Source of the DNA: an uncultured Eubacteriaceae bacterium
GTDB lineage: Bacteria; Bacillota; Clostridia; Eubacteriales; Eubacteriaceae
DNA: 14,190 bases
NCBI GenBank assembly: GCA_947630385.1
Contig: CANRHG010000030.1
Span: forward strand, 1 to 14,190
Reading direction: 5' to 3'
This document shows, piece after piece, positions 11,376 through 14,190 of the stretch (positions are counted from its first letter, which is position 1; every line of letters starts with the position of its first letter). A program made the position numbers and the translations under genes. The notes under the pieces were generated by a model. That model did no database searches, had not been told where the DNA came from, and saw only the letters and a program-made list of their open reading frames with translations.

Positions 11376-14006
11376 ATGGACAAAAAGTGGGTCTATATGT
11401 TTAGCGAAGGAAACGCCGACCAGCGTAACTTATTAGGTGGTAAAGGCGCGAACTTAGCTGAAATGACCAATATCGGTCTACCGGTTCCGCAGGGATTTAC
11501 GGTCTCGACGGAAGCTTGCTTGGATTACATCAATAAAGACAATGAGCTGACGGAAGAAATGGTCGAACAGATCGAAGAAGGTATGAAAAAGTTAAACGAC
11601 ATTACCGGCAAAAAATTCGGTGATGAAGAAAATCCTCTTCTCGTTTCGGTCCGTTCCGGTGCTAGGGTATCAATGCCCGGTATGATGGATACGATCTTAA
11701 ACTTAGGATTAAACGACACTACGGTCGAAGCGCTGAGCAAAAAGTCTGAAAATCCCAGATTTGCTTGGGACTCATACCGCCGTTTTATCCAAATGTTTGG
11801 CGATGTTGTCCAAGAGATCGATAAAAATAAATTTGAAGCTGTCCTAGACGAAATTAAAGAACGCGAAGGATACAATTACGATACCGAATTAACGGTCGAT
11901 GACTTAAAAGAAGTTGTAGGACGTTACAAAGAAATCGTCAAAGAAGAAACAGGGGAAGAATTCCCAACCGAACCGAAAGATCAACTTCTAAAAGCCGTAG
12001 AAGCGGTTTTCCGTTCTTGGAACAATCCGAGAGCTATCGTATACCGTAACTTAAACGAAATTCCGCATGATTACGGTACGGCCGTTAACGTACAGTCCAT
12101 GGTATTTGGTAACATGGGTGATAATTCCGGTACGGGTGTTGCCTTCACGAGAAACCCCGCAACGGGTGAAAACAAACTTTACGGCGAATATCTGATCAAT
12201 GCTCAGGGTGAAGACGTTGTTGCCGGTGTGCGTACACCAGAACCGATTGCCCGACTTGAACAGGATATGCCCGAAGTTTACAAACAATTCGCAGAAACCG
12301 CTCATATCTTAGAAGACCACTACGGAGATATGCAGGATATGGAATTTACGATCGATGATGGTAAACTCTATATGCTTCAGACCCGTAACGGAAAGAGAAC
12401 GGCGCCGGCCGCTTTACAGATTGCCGTCGATATGGTTAACGAAGGCAAAATTTCTAAGGAAGAAGCGATCACAAGAATTGAAGCCAAAGCTTTAGACCAA
12501 TTGCTACACCCCGCTTTTGACGAAGAATCGTTAGAAGAAGGCGTAGTCATCGCCGAAGGTTTAGCAGCCTCTCCGGGAGCTGGTACCGGTAAGATCTACT
12601 TTACCGCCGAAGACGCGATTGCCGCTGCTGAAAACGGTGAAGACGTAATCTTAGTCCGTAAAGAAACCTCTCCGGAAGATATCGAAGGTATGCACGCTTC
12701 CAACGGTATCTTGACTTCCCGTGGTGGAATGACCTCTCACGCAGCCGTCGTCGCCCGTGGTATGGGTACCTGCTGTGTCGCTGGTGTTGAAGATATCGTC
12801 GTCGACGAAGACAACAAAAAGCTTACGGCCGGTGGGAAAACCTACACCGAAGGCGATTATATTTCAATCGATGGGTCGACCGGTAAGGTCTACGAAGGAT
12901 CCATTAAGACCGTTCCACCGGAACTTTCCGGTAACTTTGCGACGATCATGGAATGGGCTGACGAAATCCGTAATCTGGATATCCGTACGAACGCCGACTC
13001 ACCAAGAGACGCGAAACAAGCCCTTGATTTTGGTGCTGAAGGAATCGGACTTACCCGTACCGAACACATGTTCTTCGATGAAGACCGTATCCCCGCTGTT
13101 CGTAGAATGATCCTTTCACCGGACAGAGAAACCAGAGAAAAATATTTGGCCGATCTTCTTCCGATGCAGAAAGAAGACTTCAAGGGTATGTACGAAGTGA
13201 TGCGTGAAAAACCAATCACGATCCGTCTGTTAGACCCACCGCTACACGAATTCTTACCGACCGAAGAAGAAGACATCGAAGCTTTAGCTGAAGACATGGA
13301 TATGAGCGTTGAAGAAATGAAAGCTAATATCGATAGCTTAAAAGAATTTAACCCAATGCTTGGTCACCGTGGTGTTCGTTTAGCTGTTACTTATCCTGAA
13401 ATTGCAGCTATGCAGACTAGAGCTATCATGGAAGCTGCTATTGAAGTTGCTGAAGAAACAGGTGCGGATATCGTACCTGAAATCATGATCCCGCTAGTCG
13501 GCATGAAGGAAGAAATCAAAGACGTCAAGAAGACCATCGTTGAAACCATCGAAAAAGTTAAAGAAGAAAAGAACAGCGATATCGACTATGAAGTTGGTAC
13601 TATGATCGAAATTCCGCGTGCCGCGGTATTAGCGGATCAAATCGCTGAAGAAGCCGAATTCTTCTCATTTGGGACGAACGACTTAACTCAGATGACGTTT
13701 GGTTACTCCAGAGACGATGCCGGTAAATTCATCAACGAATATAAAGAAAAAGGTTTCTATCAGGTCGATCCGTTTGCGTCCATCGACCAGGAAGGTGTTG
13801 GAAAATTAGTAGAAAACGCCGTAAAACTCGGTCATCAGACGCGTCCGGATATGAAGATGGGTGTTTGTGGAGAACACGGTGGAGAACCAAACTCAATCAA
13901 ATTCTTCGATAAAGTTGGTCTCGACTACGTTTCTTGCTCACCTTTCCGTGTACCGATCGCAAGATTAGCTGCAGCCCAAGCCGCTGTTGAAAATAAAGAA
14001 GATTAA
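11376..14006 (+). CDS. ppdK: Pyruvate, phosphate dikinase
   Basis: PPDK interconverts pyruvate, ATP and phosphate with phosphoenolpyruvate, AMP and pyrophosphate; in anaerobes it often runs toward pyruvate and ATP in pyrophosphate-linked glycolysis. The 876 residues contain the N-terminal ATP-grasp domain (about 1-340, with GGKGANLAEM at 21-30 and MLQTRNGKRT at 333-342) and the swivelling phosphohistidine domain with TSRGGMTSH (447-455), H455 being the phosphorylated residue. The C-terminal PEP/pyruvate TIM barrel has FGTNDLTQMTFGYSRDD and the acid/base Cys at 831 in CGEHGG. H455 and C831 have the same numbers as in the Clostridium symbiosum enzyme. T453 matches the threonine phosphorylated by PPDK regulatory proteins in plants. 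GGAGG before the ATG fixes the start. It has its own promoter and terminator. Codons around 13280-13465 are richer in T-ending forms than the rest. Confidence 0.97.
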   Translation: MDKKWVYMFSEGNADQRNLLGGKGANLAEMTNIGLPVPQGFTVSTEACLDYINKDNELTEEMVEQIEEGMKKLNDITGKKFGDEENPLLVSVRSGARVSMPGMMDTILNLGLNDTTVEALSKKSENPRFAWDSYRRFIQMFGDVVQEIDKNKFEAVLDEIKEREGYNYDTELTVDDLKEVVGRYKEIVKEETGEEFPTEPKDQLLKAVEAVFRSWNNPRAIVYRNLNEIPHDYGTAVNVQSMVFGNMGDNSGTGVAFTRNPATGENKLYGEYLINAQGEDVVAGVRTPEPIARLEQDMPEVYKQFAETAHILEDHYGDMQDMEFTIDDGKLYMLQTRNGKRTAPAALQIAVDMVNEGKISKEEAITRIEAKALDQLLHPAFDEESLEEGVVIAEGLAASPGAGTGKIYFTAEDAIAAAENGEDVILVRKETSPEDIEGMHASNGILTSRGGMTSHAAVVARGMGTCCVAGVEDIVVDEDNKKLTAGGKTYTEGDYISIDGSTGKVYEGSIKTVPPELSGNFATIMEWADEIRNLDIRTNADSPRDAKQALDFGAEGIGLTRTEHMFFDEDRIPAVRRMILSPDRETREKYLADLLPMQKEDFKGMYEVMREKPITIRLLDPPLHEFLPTEEEDIEALAEDMDMSVEEMKANIDSLKEFNPMLGHRGVRLAVTYPEIAAMQTRAIMEAAIEVAEETGADIVPEIMIPLVGMKEEIKDVKKTIVETIEKVKEEKNSDIDYEVGTMIEIPRAAVLADQIAEEAEFFSFGTNDLTQMTFGYSRDDAGKFINEYKEKGFYQVDPFASIDQEGVGKLVENAVKLGHQTRPDMKMGVCGEHGGEPNSIKFFDKVGLDYVSCSPFRVPIARLAAAQAAVENKED

Positions 14007-14024
14007 TTTGTATCTATAGCTTAC

Positions 14025-14062
14025 ATGGCGTGGTGAAAGCCACGCCATTTTCTTTTCTCTTA
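14025..14062 (+). terminator. Intrinsic terminator of ppdK
   Basis: A perfect 9-bp GC-containing stem, ATGGCGTGG (14025-14033) / CCACGCCAT (14040-14048), loop TGAAAG, followed by a T-rich tail. It is 19 bp after the ppdK stop. Confidence 0.9.
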
Positions 14063-14092
14063 CAAATAAATATTTATCTAAACTATCTTTTT

Positions 14093-14113
14093 GTCTATAC
14101 TTCGTCTATACTT
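14093..14113 (+). repeat. Tandem 10-bp direct repeat with an 11-bp period in the last upstream region
   Basis: GTCTATACTT occurs at 14093-14102 and again at 14104-14113, each copy containing a TATACT -10-like hexamer. It lies in the AT-rich region 14063-14190, which holds no gene that I can support and probably is the control region of a gene beginning at or past the window edge. The repeat could be a regulator site or paired promoter boxes one helical turn apart. Confidence 0.45.
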
Positions 14114-14190
14114 AGTGTAAATAAAAATGTAATAAAAGTTGTTAGAAGTAATTAACTTAATAATGCGGAAATGAAAAGATGGTGACATTA

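Noticed and set aside
12890..13297. 135-codon minus-strand frame opposite ppdK
   Set aside because: Ser-rich shadow of ppdK, no family features.
14178..14190. ATG near the right edge as the next gene's start
   Set aside because: Only four codons are visible and the ribosome site is weak; nothing can be supported.
1..14190. tRNA, rRNA or CRISPR arrays
   Set aside because: No cloverleaf or rRNA-like sequence was recognised and no regularly spaced 20-40 bp repeats were seen.

Overview
The window reads as chromosome of a strictly anaerobic, fermentative Bacillota (Clostridia or a close relative). The basis is gene content: an [FeFe]-hydrogenase maturase (HydE), ferrous-iron uptake (two FeoA, FeoB and a FeoB-associated Cys-rich peptide), rubrerythrin, and a pyruvate phosphate dikinase with the length and catalytic-residue numbering of the clostridial enzyme. 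The AT-rich spacers, AGGAGG ribosome sites, TGnTATAAT promoters and frequent TTG starts agree. I cannot name a genus.

Layout. (1) 72-1190, minus strand: a degenerate class III aminotransferase-fold protein lacking the PLP lysine, divergent from (2) a tightly overlapped plus-strand operon, cobS - dtxR-type metalloregulator - hydE (1224-3402), closed by a terminator at 3401-3426. (3) 3427-3614: promoter region with AAAGTT/AACTTT half-sites, then feoA1-feoA2-feoB and a 54-residue Cys-rich membrane protein (3615-6638), closed by a terminator. (4) Monocistronic rubrerythrin (6793-7395), with its own terminator. (5) A polar amino-acid ABC transporter: lipoprotein, permease, ATPase (7519-9941), with an AT-rich control segment and a hairpin between the first two genes. 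(6) 9942-10443: a decayed MBL-fold hydrolase gene whose middle is gone; the junction carries a hairpin resembling the right end of an IS200/IS605 (IS1341-type) element. (7) A PHP-family histidinol-phosphatase-like gene (10444-11277). (8) ppdK (11376-14006), terminator, and the upstream region of a gene lying outside the window.

How it fits together. Iron is the common thread: hydE supports the iron-sulphur H-cluster, the DtxR-type protein is a plausible Fe(II) sensor, feoAAB imports Fe(II), and rubrerythrin is a di-iron plus rubredoxin peroxidase. The regulator lying next to feo and the repeated half-sites over the feo promoter suggest, but do not prove, that it represses feo.

No intact new multi-gene system is visible. 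The most unusual items are the lysine-less aminotransferase-like protein, the IS-scarred hydrolase pseudogene, the helically spaced ATAAAAT repeats before the permease gene, and the ppdK promoter placed inside the loop of a terminator-like inverted repeat.
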